Source: Ruminococcaceae bacterium UBA5891 (GTDB lineage: Bacteria > Bacillota > Clostridia > Oscillospirales > Acutalibacteraceae). Taken from it: a stretch of DNA of 28,366 bases. Shown here one piece after another: positions 14,505-23,064 of this stretch (positions are counted from its first letter, which is position 1; each line of letters opens with the position of its first letter). The position numbers were made by a program, and so were the translations under genes. The stretch is from positions 85,193 to 113,558 of the forward strand of contig DJET01000005.1 of assembly GCA_002431945.1 (NCBI GenBank), given 5' to 3'. A model generated the notes under the pieces. That model ran no database searches. It was not told where the DNA came from and worked only from the letters and a program-made list of their open reading frames with translations.

Positions 14505-15116
14505 ATGATTACCAATCTTACGACAAAGCAGATTGAGTCAATCCAAATCGACGAGGGCGTTATTTTCCTCAATTACGGGGAGAGCGACGAGCGGCTGCTC
14601 GCTCCCACCAGGGGCGGCGGAGAATTTGCCGCGACCGTTACCGTCCGCGATATTGAATTTGACGGACGACACGGAAAGACAACGGGCACCCAGGTTATCG
14701 AGGAGCAGGGCGCGTCCCTCAAGGTAACTACCCTTTGTATGAGCCAGGAAAACCTCGCACTCGCAATCCCCACTTGCACGATTGCGTCGGACGACGGAAA
14801 GACTATCAAAAACCCGCCTACGGGCGTTATCGGAGCGGATAAGTACCTTAAAAACGTTACTATGTTCGCTAAAACAATCGGCGGCAAGTATAAGAAAATC
14901 GCAATTTACAACGCTATGCACGAAACGGGCTTTAATGTTAAGGCGGTGCAGAAAGCGGAGGGCGAGCTCGCGCTCGAGTTTTTGGCACACTACAAGCATA
15001 GCGACCTCGACGGCGACTTGTGGGCGGTTACGGAGATTGCACAAGCTCCCGATATGAGCGAAAAGACAGCGCAGACTCAAGCCGCAAACGATACGGCAAA
15101 AGCCGTAAGCAAGTAA
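14505..15116 (+). CDS. Major tail tube protein
   Basis: The protein is 203 aa from ATG 14505 after TAGGAGG. It is beta-rich, with GEFAATVTVRDIEFDG, EEQGASLKVTTLCMSQEN and KKIAIYNAMHETGFNVKAVQ, and ends in an Ala/Thr/Gln-rich tail. Size and position (between the tail terminator and the chaperones) match siphophage tube proteins that polymerise around the tape measure. Confidence 0.92.
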   Translation: MITNLTTKQIESIQIDEGVIFLNYGESDERLLAPTRGGGEFAATVTVRDIEFDGRHGKTTGTQVIEEQGASLKVTTLCMSQENLALAIPTCTIASDDGKTIKNPPTGVIGADKYLKNVTMFAKTIGGKYKKIAIYNAMHETGFNVKAVQKAEGELALEFLAHYKHSDLDGDLWAVTEIAQAPDMSEKTAQTQAANDTAKAVSK

Positions 15117-15143
15117 TAATCGAATTTAAGGAGGAGCCAAACA

Positions 15144-15518
15144 ATGCTTACAATCGGAACTATGCCTATTATGCTTAAAATCGTAGGAAAGCTCGATATT
15201 AAGCCTATTATCCCTATGTTGAAAAACCTTGATATTTTCGAGGAGCCGAAAGACGGAGAGGACGCAAAAGACGCTCTCAAGAAACTTTCAAGAGAAAAGG
15301 TCGGCGTACTTGCTTGCGAGGTGCTCGCAGAAATTACACCGCAGCTCGGCAAGATTGCCGACGACCTCCCGCCGCTTGTAGCTGCATATAAGGGTATCAG
15401 CGTCGCAGAGGCGCAGAAACTCGACGCAGCGGAGGTCATTAACGAGCTCGTCAATGACGAGGGCGTGAGAAGTTTTTTCAAGCGTGCCTTGCGGAAAAAA
15501 GCAGGGCAAGAAACCTAA
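15144..15518 (+). CDS. Tail assembly chaperone, short form (gpG-like)
   Basis: The protein is 124 aa with helical, acidic composition (LDIKPIIPMLKNLDIFEE, LVAAYKGISVAEAQKLDAAE). It lies between the tail tube and tape measure genes, where gpG-type chaperones are coded. Its last codons carry a run of six A at 15495-15500, where a -1 shift would enter the downstream frame to make a longer gpGT-like form. It binds the tape measure during tail assembly. Confidence 0.88.
   Translation: MLTIGTMPIMLKIVGKLDIKPIIPMLKNLDIFEEPKDGEDAKDALKKLSREKVGVLACEVLAEITPQLGKIADDLPPLVAAYKGISVAEAQKLDAAEVINELVNDEGVRSFFKRALRKKAGQET
15494..15500 (+). promoter_or_regulatory. Putative -1 ribosomal frameshift site
   Basis: In the chaperone frame the bases read G-AAA-AAA. 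Slipping back one base turns the codons AAA-AAA into GAA-AAA and enters the open frame that runs to 15835. It is not the classic A-AAA-AAG heptamer in frame. No downstream stem-loop was confirmed by eye. Confidence 0.5.
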
Positions 15519-15835
15519 CACTCTTACACAAATATTACGACTGGCAGCTTATCGAGAGTCTACCGCTTGCGGCTCTCGGTGGGCTGCTTTCTTTTGCAAC
15601 CGAGGAGGAAAAACGGCTCGAAAAAGCCGAACAGGAAAAAAGGCTTTTCCCCCTATGGCTTGCAAATTATGCCCTTGCAAAGCTGCAAGGCTCGGAGGCT
15701 ATGGACTACGAAACGTTTATAAATCAAACGTTTTCGGAAGTGCCGCCGCCCACACCGAAAAAGGAAAAGTCAGCGGACGACATAACGGCGGAGTTTGCGC
15801 CGATAATCGAGGCTGACAGACGGAAAGGAGGCTAA
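15497..15835 (+). CDS. Tail assembly chaperone frameshift extension (gpT-like)
   Basis: This stretch is in the -1 frame relative to the short chaperone and has no start codon before ATG near 15700, which would cut off its best conserved part. Its product includes KYYDWQLIESLPLAALGGLL and LWLANYALAKLQG, typical of gpT-like domains in phages of Bacillota. It is therefore read as a fusion with the preceding protein, about 230 aa in all. The stop lies 3 nt before the tape measure ATG. The frameshift is inferred from reading frames and gene order. Confidence 0.8.
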   Translation, partial: KSRARNLTLLHKYYDWQLIESLPLAALGGLLSFATEEEKRLEKAEQEKRLFPLWLANYALAKLQGSEAMDYETFINQTFSEVPPPTPKKEKSADDITAEFAPIIEADRRKGG

Positions 15836-15838
15836 CCT

Positions 15839-18022
15839 ATGGCAAGTATTTTATCGCTTTTCGGCTCAATTTTTATTGATAATACAAAAGCAAACGAAAG
15901 TATCGACAAAACTACCGAAAAAGCGGAAAAGAGCGGCTCTAAAATGGGAGCCTCCTTTTCGTCAATCGCTAAAGGTGCCGCCGCAGTAGGCACGGCGGTT
16001 GTAACGGGAGCGGCTGCTCTCGGTACGGCTGCTTATAAAATGGCAACCGACGTAGCGGACACGGCGGGCGCTATCGACGACGCGGCAAAGAAAGTAGGCA
16101 CCTCCGCAGAGGAATACCAAAAATGGGCGTATGCTGCAAAGCTCGGAGGTATGGAAACTTCAAAGCTCGAGGCGTTAATGGTAAAGCAGCAAAAGGCTTT
16201 TTCCGACGCAAAGGACGGCAGCAAGTCTATGTCGGAGGCTTACCAAAGACTCGGAGTAGATATATCCAAAATCGGAAACTCGGGCGACGCTTTCAACGAG
16301 GTTATAGCAAAGCTCGCGGATATGGAGGACGAAACAGCCCGTAACGCACTTGCTAACGATATTTTCGGAAAAAGCTACGCAGACCTTGCGCCGTTGCTCG
16401 CGGAGGGCTCCGAGGGTATAGCCGCCTGGAAACAAGAATGTGAGGACTTAGGCGGAGTGATGAGCGGCGATATGGTGGAGGCGGGCGCAGAGCTTGGCGA
16501 CAGTATCGACCGTGTAAAAACTGCCTTTATGGGTATATTCAACTCGATAGGCTCGGCGGTTATTCCTATCGTAAAGCAGTTTGCAGACCTTATCGTATCG
16601 GCAATGCCTACGATACAGAGTATGTTTGCGAAACTTACGCCGATTATTACCGAGGTTTTCGAGCAGCTTATACCCCCGCTGTTTGAGCTGATACAAACCC
16701 TATTCCCCGTGCTTATGGACTTAATAAGCTCACTACTGCCGCCGATTGAGTCTATTATTACGGCTATTCTGCCCGTAATAATCAATCTCATACAGCAGCT
16801 CGTGCCGTTTTTAATTCAAATAGTACAACAGATTTTGCCTATTGTCGTACAGCTCATAGAGGGGCTTATGCCTTTAATAACGGAAATTCTTAACACGGTG
16901 TTACCCGTTATTATTCAGCTATTACAAGCGCTCTTGCCGCCTCTCATTGAGATTATACAAGCGGTGCTCCCCGTAATAATTGAGCTTATACAGCTATTGC
17001 TCCCTCCAATTTTGCAAATAATCCAGGCAATCCTACCCGTTTTAATTAACCTCATAAATACGGTTATGCCGCTTTTAGTGCAGATTATCGAGGCGATATT
17101 GCCCGTAATCACTACGTTAATTGAAACGATTATACCGCCTATTTTGGAAATCGTGGAAATGATATTACCGATACTCACGGACTTACTTAATCAGCTTATG
17201 CCTATATTAACAAGTCTGCTCGAGGCGGTATTGCCCGTAATTATAAGCCTTATAGAGCTTATAGCTCCTATTCTCAAACCGATACTTGAGCTTTTGTTTA
17301 CGCTCCTCGAGCCTTTGCTCGACTTGCTTAACCTCATTCTCCCGCCGCTTATCAGTCTTTTTACGGGGCTTATAAGTAAGGCTCTTACACCGCTTAAAGC
17401 GGCGCTCGGGGTTGTGGCGGACGTATTGAATACGGTATTTAAGGGCGCGTTTGAGGGTATCGGAAAAGTAGTAGGAAATATTAAAAACGTTTTCTCGGGC
17501 ATTATTGACTTTGTAAAGAACGTTTTTACGGGTAACTGGCGCGGAGCCTGGGACGCGGTAGTAAAGATATTTTCAAACATATTTGAGGGTATCAAAAACG
17601 CCTTTAAGGTGCCTATAAACTGGATTATCGACGGGCTTAACGTCTTTATCCGAGGGCTTAATAAAATCAAAATACCCGACTGGGTGCCAGGTATCGGCGG
17701 CAAGGGGTTAAACATAAAGGAAATATCCCGCCTCCGTATCGGTATGGAATACGTGCCGTATGACGAATACCCCGCACTCCTCCATAAAGGCGAGCGCGTA
17801 CTGACCGCAAGCGAAAGCAAAGATTATACCAACCTCCAAAAAGCAGAAAAGAACACAGACAACGCCGAGGGCAAGTATGTAATAAAAATCGAGTTTGGCG
17901 AAAAGTCAATTTACATTGACAGCCTCAAGGCTGAAAGCCCCGACGACGTAAACTCTTTTGTCGAGCTGCTGCTCGAGCTTATAGAGGAGAAAATAAGACG
18001 AAAGGGAGTTGTATTTGCGTAA
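15839..18022 (+). CDS. Tail tape measure protein
   Basis: The protein is 727 aa. The N-terminal 30 residues resemble other tape measures (SILSLFGSIFIDNTKANESI), followed by a Gly/Ala hydrophobic segment near 45-65 and a tape-measure core (DDAAKKVGTSAEEYQKWAYA). Residues about 265-505 are a tandem series of 11-residue units of the form LPxIIxLIQxL, strongly hydrophobic. The C-terminus (GGKGLNIKEISRLRIGMEYV, then PYDEYPALLHKGERVLTASE) is the usual tape measure ending. It sets tail length and probably crosses the cell membrane on injection. Confidence 0.96.
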   Translation: MASILSLFGSIFIDNTKANESIDKTTEKAEKSGSKMGASFSSIAKGAAAVGTAVVTGAAALGTAAYKMATDVADTAGAIDDAAKKVGTSAEEYQKWAYAAKLGGMETSKLEALMVKQQKAFSDAKDGSKSMSEAYQRLGVDISKIGNSGDAFNEVIAKLADMEDETARNALANDIFGKSYADLAPLLAEGSEGIAAWKQECEDLGGVMSGDMVEAGAELGDSIDRVKTAFMGIFNSIGSAVIPIVKQFADLIVSAMPTIQSMFAKLTPIITEVFEQLIPPLFELIQTLFPVLMDLISSLLPPIESIITAILPVIINLIQQLVPFLIQIVQQILPIVVQLIEGLMPLITEILNTVLPVIIQLLQALLPPLIEIIQAVLPVIIELIQLLLPPILQIIQAILPVLINLINTVMPLLVQIIEAILPVITTLIETIIPPILEIVEMILPILTDLLNQLMPILTSLLEAVLPVIISLIELIAPILKPILELLFTLLEPLLDLLNLILPPLISLFTGLISKALTPLKAALGVVADVLNTVFKGAFEGIGKVVGNIKNVFSGIIDFVKNVFTGNWRGAWDAVVKIFSNIFEGIKNAFKVPINWIIDGLNVFIRGLNKIKIPDWVPGIGGKGLNIKEISRLRIGMEYVPYDEYPALLHKGERVLTASESKDYTNLQKAEKNTDNAEGKYVIKIEFGEKSIYIDSLKAESPDDVNSFVELLLELIEEKIRRKGVVFA
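16634..17370 (+). repeat. Hendecad (11-residue, 33-nt) repeat tract in tape measure
   Basis: About 22 consecutive degenerate units, most beginning LP, MP or IP and followed by alternating hydrophobic residues, such as LPVIIQLLQAL, LPPLIEIIQAV, LPVIIELIQLL. Alternating units share extra similarity (LPV then LPP), giving a 22-residue super-period. At the DNA level units are too diverged to be a simple recent expansion. Confidence 0.85.
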
Positions 18023-18744
18023 TGGAAAAATTACCGTTTTTAATGTTCCGCGAGCATAGCTCCCTCGAGTACGCTTTGCTCATTTCGGAGAAAAGCTCTT
18101 ACAAGGGAGCGGCGCGGGACGTAACATATACGAGCGTGCCAGGGCGCAGCGGCGACCTTTTGACCGACAACGGGCGCTATAAAAACATCACTATCCCGTA
18201 TAAGCTCTCGTTGCTCAATACGACCGACCGCAGCTTTGCGGTGCTCGCACATCAAATAAAGGGTTGGTTACTCTCCGAGGCGGGGTATTTCCGTTTGTGG
18301 GACAGCTACGACGGTAAATACTTCCGCCTTGCCTCTTATAACGACGAGGCGGACATAGAGCAGGAGCTCCGCGAAACGGGCGCGCTCTCGCTCTCTTTTA
18401 ACTGTAAACCGTTTAAGTATTCGTTTGAGGGGCAAAGCCCCGTCGTATTCACGGCGGGCGGCTCCTTGTATAATGCCGAGTTTTTCCCGTCGTCGCCGTA
18501 TATCAAAATAACAGGCAGCGGCACGGTAACGCTCACTATCAATAATGCCTCGTTTACATTTTCGGATATAGACGAGTATATAGAGATAGACTCCGAGGCT
18601 ATGAACGCCTACAAGGGCACCGTAGCCAAAAATAACAAAATGACGGGAGCGGGCTTTCCGACGCTCGCCCCTGGCAAAAACGTTATTGCCTGGACGGGAA
18701 ACGTTACGCGGCTTGAAATCGTGCCGAGGTGGTGCTGCTTATGA
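18022..18744 (+). CDS. Distal tail protein (Dit-like)
   Basis: The protein is 240 aa from ATG 18022, overlapping the tape measure stop (TAATG). The N-terminal half has the Dit pattern: TYTSVPGRSGDLLTDNGRYK, ITIPYKL, IKGWLLSEAGYFRLWDSYDG, LSLSFNCKPFKYSFEG. The second half is a beta domain like the galectin-type part of SPP1 gp19.1. It forms the hub that joins the tail tube to the baseplate. Confidence 0.93.
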   Translation: MEKLPFLMFREHSSLEYALLISEKSSYKGAARDVTYTSVPGRSGDLLTDNGRYKNITIPYKLSLLNTTDRSFAVLAHQIKGWLLSEAGYFRLWDSYDGKYFRLASYNDEADIEQELRETGALSLSFNCKPFKYSFEGQSPVVFTAGGSLYNAEFFPSSPYIKITGSGTVTLTINNASFTFSDIDEYIEIDSEAMNAYKGTVAKNNKMTGAGFPTLAPGKNVIAWTGNVTRLEIVPRWCCL

Positions 18745-21080
18745 TACCCGTACTCTACAACAAAAGCGAAACGACCTTTACTCATAACGGCGAGGGGCTG
18801 CTCTCCGAGGCTGTAAAAGCAACCGTAACGGAGGAGCGCAACGGCAGCTATGAGCTTTCGCTGCAATACCCTATTACGGGACGCTTTTACTCCGAAATTA
18901 CAGAGGGCGCGATTATAAAAGCAAAAGCCAACGAAACGAGCAAGCCGCAGTTATTCCGCATTTATAAGAGCTCGAAACCTATAAACGGTATCGTTACATA
19001 TTCGGCGGAGCATATCTCCTATGACCTTAACGGCATACCGCTGCTCGGCTTTTCGATTAAGAACGCAACCCCGCAAATGGCTTTAACAAAAGCTATCGAG
19101 GGAGCGGCTCTCCCGTGCCCGTTCACGGCGTATAGCAATATATCGACGCTGAACAGCACGGAAATATTAACGCCGTGCTCGGTGCGGGCGCTCCTCGGAG
19201 GACAAACGGGCTCTTTGCTCGACGTTTGGGGCGGAGAGTATGAGTTTGACAATTTTACAGTAAAGCTCTATTTGCACCGCGGCAAGGATAACGGCGTAGT
19301 TATCGAGTACGGTAAAAATCTTAAAGACCTCAAGCAAGAAAGCAATATAGCGGAGTGCTATACGCATTTAATGCCGTATGCGGTTTATACCGTCCAGGAC
19401 GAAAGCGGAAACTCCGAGGAAAAGTACGTTTACCTTGCCGAAAAGGTTATACCGCTTACCGAGGCGGAGGACATAGGACATTATAAAGCCTTTATTATGG
19501 ACTTTTCCGACCGTTTCGGAGATAACGAGGAAATAACCGAGGAAAAGCTGCGAGCCAAAGCCACCGCATACGCTGCGGCGGCAGACCTCGGCACACCAAA
19601 AGTTAATATTACCGTTTCTTTCGTGCAGCTTTGGCAGACGGAGGAATACAAAAACATTGCGCCGCTTGAGAGGGTTAAGCTCTGCGACACCGTTACCGTG
19701 CGTTTTTCAAAGCTCGGCGTAGCGGCTACGTCAAAGGTCATTAAAACCGTATATAACTCTCTGCAAGAGAAATACGAGAGTGTTACCCTGGGCGACGCTA
19801 AAAGCTCGTTTGCGAACACCGTAAACAAGCAGCAAGAGGCAATACAAGAAATCAAAAGCTCCGTTAAAAAGGGACAAGCGGAGGCTACCGAACAGCTCAA
19901 AAAGGCAATAGCTAACGCTACGAGCCTTATTACGGGACACTCGGGAGGCTACGTTGTCCTAAACCCCGCAGAAAAGCCACAGGAAATACTCATACTCGAC
20001 GCGCCGACAATAGACGAGGCGGTTAATGTATGGCGTTGGAATAGCGGCGGGCTCGGGTATTCCTCGACTGGCTATAACGGCGAGTATTCGCTCGCTATGA
20101 CTATGGACGGAGCAATCGTTGCGGATTTTATATCCGCGGGTATTCTCAACGGCGCGCTGCTGCAAGCGGACAGCGTGCAAAGCTCGGCTATCTCGCAACA
20201 CTACAAAGCCGAGGTAACAAACGAAATCGGAGAAACCGCAAGCAGCATAGAGCAAGCCTTTGTCGCTGCCGACGAGCAGTTATTAAGCCTTATAACGAGC
20301 GTTCAAACCGTATTAACGGGCGACGTGGAAACACTCGAAACGACCGTTTCACAACTGCGGCAGACGGTAGAAAGCCTTACGCTGTCCTACACGTCAAAGA
20401 CGACGGGCGGAATTAACAATATCCGCAATTCGAGCGGCTTAAACGGCGTTTCGGACGATTGGAGCTATTCGGGCTCCGTCGTAGCACAGCAAACGGCGGA
20501 GGCTATCAACAACACCTCCTCGGGCTCTCTCTTTCGGCTGCGTATTGCTACGTTGTCGCAGGAGATAACCGTACTGCGCGGCAAGAAATATACGCTCACT
20601 TTCCGCGCCCGTGCAGCGACGAGCAATAGGTGCTACGCGCTGCTCAATAACGGCGGAAACGATACTTATATTTTCGATACGCAAGCCTCGGGCTCCTGGA
20701 CGGATTACGCGTTAACCTTTACCGCCTCGGGCGATACCGTAACTCTCACGGCGGGGACAACGGGTTATTATCTTTACGTAGCGGACTTTATGTTAGTGGA
20801 GGGCGAGCAAAAAACGCATTGGAGCCCCGCACCGAACGAAATATATACCACAAACGTAAAGATAGACCGACGCGGAATTAACATTGCTAACTCGGAAAGC
20901 TCGACCGAAACCATAATAGACCATACGCAGTTTGCCGTAAAGCACGCGGGAAATATTGTGTTGACGGTCAATAAAGACTTAACAACATTGCGTAAAACAG
21001 AGGTTACGGACGAGCTGACAATAGGCAAAGGGAGGTTTGTACCTCATACGGACGGGCTTAACTTTGTACTGCTTGATTAA
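18741..21080 (+). CDS. Tail-associated protein (Tal / prophage tail endopeptidase family)
   Basis: The protein is 779 aa from ATG 18741 with GAGGTGG upstream, overlapping the Dit stop. Residues 1-350 match the hub domain of the Tal/gp27-like minor structural family (LLSEAVKATVTEERNGSYEL, QLFRIYKSSKPINGIVTYSA). A coiled coil follows near 370-400 and again near 510-545. Residues about 560-700 form a jelly-roll carbohydrate-binding-like domain (GKKYTLTFRARAATS, YYLYVADFMLVEGEQ). It plugs the tail tube and likely contacts the wall. Confidence 0.9.
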   Translation: MIPVLYNKSETTFTHNGEGLLSEAVKATVTEERNGSYELSLQYPITGRFYSEITEGAIIKAKANETSKPQLFRIYKSSKPINGIVTYSAEHISYDLNGIPLLGFSIKNATPQMALTKAIEGAALPCPFTAYSNISTLNSTEILTPCSVRALLGGQTGSLLDVWGGEYEFDNFTVKLYLHRGKDNGVVIEYGKNLKDLKQESNIAECYTHLMPYAVYTVQDESGNSEEKYVYLAEKVIPLTEAEDIGHYKAFIMDFSDRFGDNEEITEEKLRAKATAYAAAADLGTPKVNITVSFVQLWQTEEYKNIAPLERVKLCDTVTVRFSKLGVAATSKVIKTVYNSLQEKYESVTLGDAKSSFANTVNKQQEAIQEIKSSVKKGQAEATEQLKKAIANATSLITGHSGGYVVLNPAEKPQEILILDAPTIDEAVNVWRWNSGGLGYSSTGYNGEYSLAMTMDGAIVADFISAGILNGALLQADSVQSSAISQHYKAEVTNEIGETASSIEQAFVAADEQLLSLITSVQTVLTGDVETLETTVSQLRQTVESLTLSYTSKTTGGINNIRNSSGLNGVSDDWSYSGSVVAQQTAEAINNTSSGSLFRLRIATLSQEITVLRGKKYTLTFRARAATSNRCYALLNNGGNDTYIFDTQASGSWTDYALTFTASGDTVTLTAGTTGYYLYVADFMLVEGEQKTHWSPAPNEIYTTNVKIDRRGINIANSESSTETIIDHTQFAVKHAGNIVLTVNKDLTTLRKTEVTDELTIGKGRFVPHTDGLNFVLLD

Positions 21081-21092
21081 GGAGGCGACACT

Positions 21093-23048
21093 ATGGCTGT
21101 TTTTACAAGTAAATCTTATGAGGGCAGGTATTTACAACTTACCATAACGGAGTCCGTGAACGTTGCGGCAAACACCTCAACGCTTACTTGGGTTTTGCAG
21201 AGCTTAGGCGGCTCGGTTAATTATTATACTACGGGTCCGACAACGGTAACAATTAACGGTACACAAGTCTATTATAAAGCTCGTACAGCGTGGAGTACAA
21301 GCCAATTCCCCGCAGCAAAAGGCTCTACAAGCGGTACGATAACGGTTGCGCACGATAGCAACGGCTCAAAAAGTATCTCGGTCGGCTTTTCAACTGCAAT
21401 TTATACATCAACAGTAACAGAACACGGCGGCACTATGGCTTTAAGCAATATTGACCGTGCAGCCCCGAGCGTGAGCGTTAATGTATCAAACATTACGGCT
21501 AACTCTATTAAAATAACGGTTTCCTCCTCGGCAACTGCTAACAAGTGGTGGTATTCACTTAACGGCGGCTCCTCGTGGGTGGAGTTTAACTCCTCAAGCG
21601 GAGCGAGTAAGGAAACAACCGTAACGGGGCTTTCACCTAACACCTCGTATACTGTTCAAGCGTGCGCGAGAAAGTCATACAACGGCGTAGACGGGTACTC
21701 GGGTAAAACCACTATTAAAACCCTCGGCGGCTCGGTGCTCTCCTCTGTAAGCGTATTAACGGCAGATAATGCGACGGCAAAAATAACGCTTTCGGCTACC
21801 GTCTACGATACGAGCTACAAACACAAGCTCGTATTAAAGGACGGCGGCACGACCGTTTTAACCCTTACGGAGCTTTCGCTCTCGAATGGCTCAAATACAA
21901 TTACTCTTACAGCGGCGCAGCGCTCGTCTATCCTCGCGGATATGGCGGCAAAAAAGAGCTTTACGGGCACGTTTGAGCTTTCGACTTTCAGCGGCTCCTC
22001 ACAAATCGGGAGCACCTCAACCAAAACGGCAACGGTACAAACGACCGCGGCAAACTCCGCGCCGACATTTTCGGGGTTTACCTATAAGGACACGAACACC
22101 ACCGCGGCGGGAGTTACGGGAAATAATCAAATTTTGATACAGTCAGTATCAACGCTGCAAGTTATCGCGTCAGCGGCAACAGCCAAAAACGGCGCGACCA
22201 TTTCGAGCTACTCCGTTTCGGCGGGCGGCTCGACCGCCTCAAGCACAACCGTAACGCTGAACGTCGGCAAAATATACACCTCGGGGACGGTGCCTATAAT
22301 CGTTACCGCAATCGACAGCCGCGGCTACACTTCCTCGGCTACGGTAAACATTACGGTTATAGCCTATGAAAGCATAGACATAACAACCGCAATTATGCGG
22401 CGCGTAAACGAGGTTGAGGACGTAACGCAAGTAACCCTCGAGGGAGATATTACACCCGTTAAGGTTAATAACGTCAATAAAAACACGCTGCGAAAGCTCT
22501 ATTATCAGTATAAGAGGACAGACGCGAGCTCTTATAGCTCTTTGACCGATATAACGAGCTTTGCGACCTTTACCGACAACGGCTTTACGTTCACGTCGGA
22601 CGAGTGGTTAAGCCTGGACGCTAATTACTCCTGGTATGTGCGGTTTTATGTTTATGATAACCTAACAGGCGACACGGTAACAATAACCGTATCGCAGGGC
22701 ACGCCCTTAATATCATTCCGCCGAAAGAAAGTAGGCATAAATAAACGAGAGCCCGCCCAGGCGCTCGACGTTGACGGCAATATAGCCGCAAACGGGGTTA
22801 TAGTCCTGGGATATGTAGGGCACGTCGAGGGCGATTTTAATAACTACAAAAACGGCGGTATTTTCTTTGCGCCAACAACAAGCGGAATAAGCAACGCGCC
22901 GCCAGGCGGAGCGGGCTATCTCGAGGTACTCTCGACAACTGACGGCTTTAACCTTATTCAACGTTACACCGCAACGGCGGAGGGCTGCAAGGTTTATATA
23001 CGGTCGTTTATCCTTAATACAAACTGGACTCCCTGGACGGAGAAATAA
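21093..23048 (+). CDS. DUF859-like tail fibre with FN3 and pyocin-knob-like end
   Basis: The protein is 651 aa. Residues 1-125 (GRYLQLTITESVNVAANTST, TGTITVAHDSNGSKSI) follow the siphovirus minor structural DUF859 pattern. Residues 128-210 are a fibronectin type III domain (VSNITANSIKITV, GLSPNTSYTVQACA). More beta domains follow to about 540. A fibre junction (ALDVDGNIAANG) and a C-terminal pyocin-knob-like domain (GYLEVLSTTDGFNLIQRYTA, NTNWTPWTEK) end it. It is likely a virion surface fibre that binds sugars on the host. Confidence 0.85.
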   Translation: MAVFTSKSYEGRYLQLTITESVNVAANTSTLTWVLQSLGGSVNYYTTGPTTVTINGTQVYYKARTAWSTSQFPAAKGSTSGTITVAHDSNGSKSISVGFSTAIYTSTVTEHGGTMALSNIDRAAPSVSVNVSNITANSIKITVSSSATANKWWYSLNGGSSWVEFNSSSGASKETTVTGLSPNTSYTVQACARKSYNGVDGYSGKTTIKTLGGSVLSSVSVLTADNATAKITLSATVYDTSYKHKLVLKDGGTTVLTLTELSLSNGSNTITLTAAQRSSILADMAAKKSFTGTFELSTFSGSSQIGSTSTKTATVQTTAANSAPTFSGFTYKDTNTTAAGVTGNNQILIQSVSTLQVIASAATAKNGATISSYSVSAGGSTASSTTVTLNVGKIYTSGTVPIIVTAIDSRGYTSSATVNITVIAYESIDITTAIMRRVNEVEDVTQVTLEGDITPVKVNNVNKNTLRKLYYQYKRTDASSYSSLTDITSFATFTDNGFTFTSDEWLSLDANYSWYVRFYVYDNLTGDTVTITVSQGTPLISFRRKKVGINKREPAQALDVDGNIAANGVIVLGYVGHVEGDFNNYKNGGIFFAPTTSGISNAPPGGAGYLEVLSTTDGFNLIQRYTATAEGCKVYIRSFILNTNWTPWTEK

Positions 23049-23064
23049 GCAAGGAGGAAACAAT

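Noticed and set aside
14538..15080. 180-aa minus-strand frame opposite the tail tube gene
   Set aside because: Mirror frame of a well-supported structural gene, without a recognisable start signal or domain.
15484..15816. Alternative 110-aa + frame covering the chaperone extension
   Set aside because: Its product is Arg/Gly/Cys-rich with no chaperone features, while the -1 frame gives a typical gpT-like sequence and stops right before the tape measure start.
16634..17370. CRISPR-like regular spacing (33-nt period)
   Set aside because: The units are protein-coding, degenerate and contiguous with no distinct spacers; they are hendecads of the tape measure.
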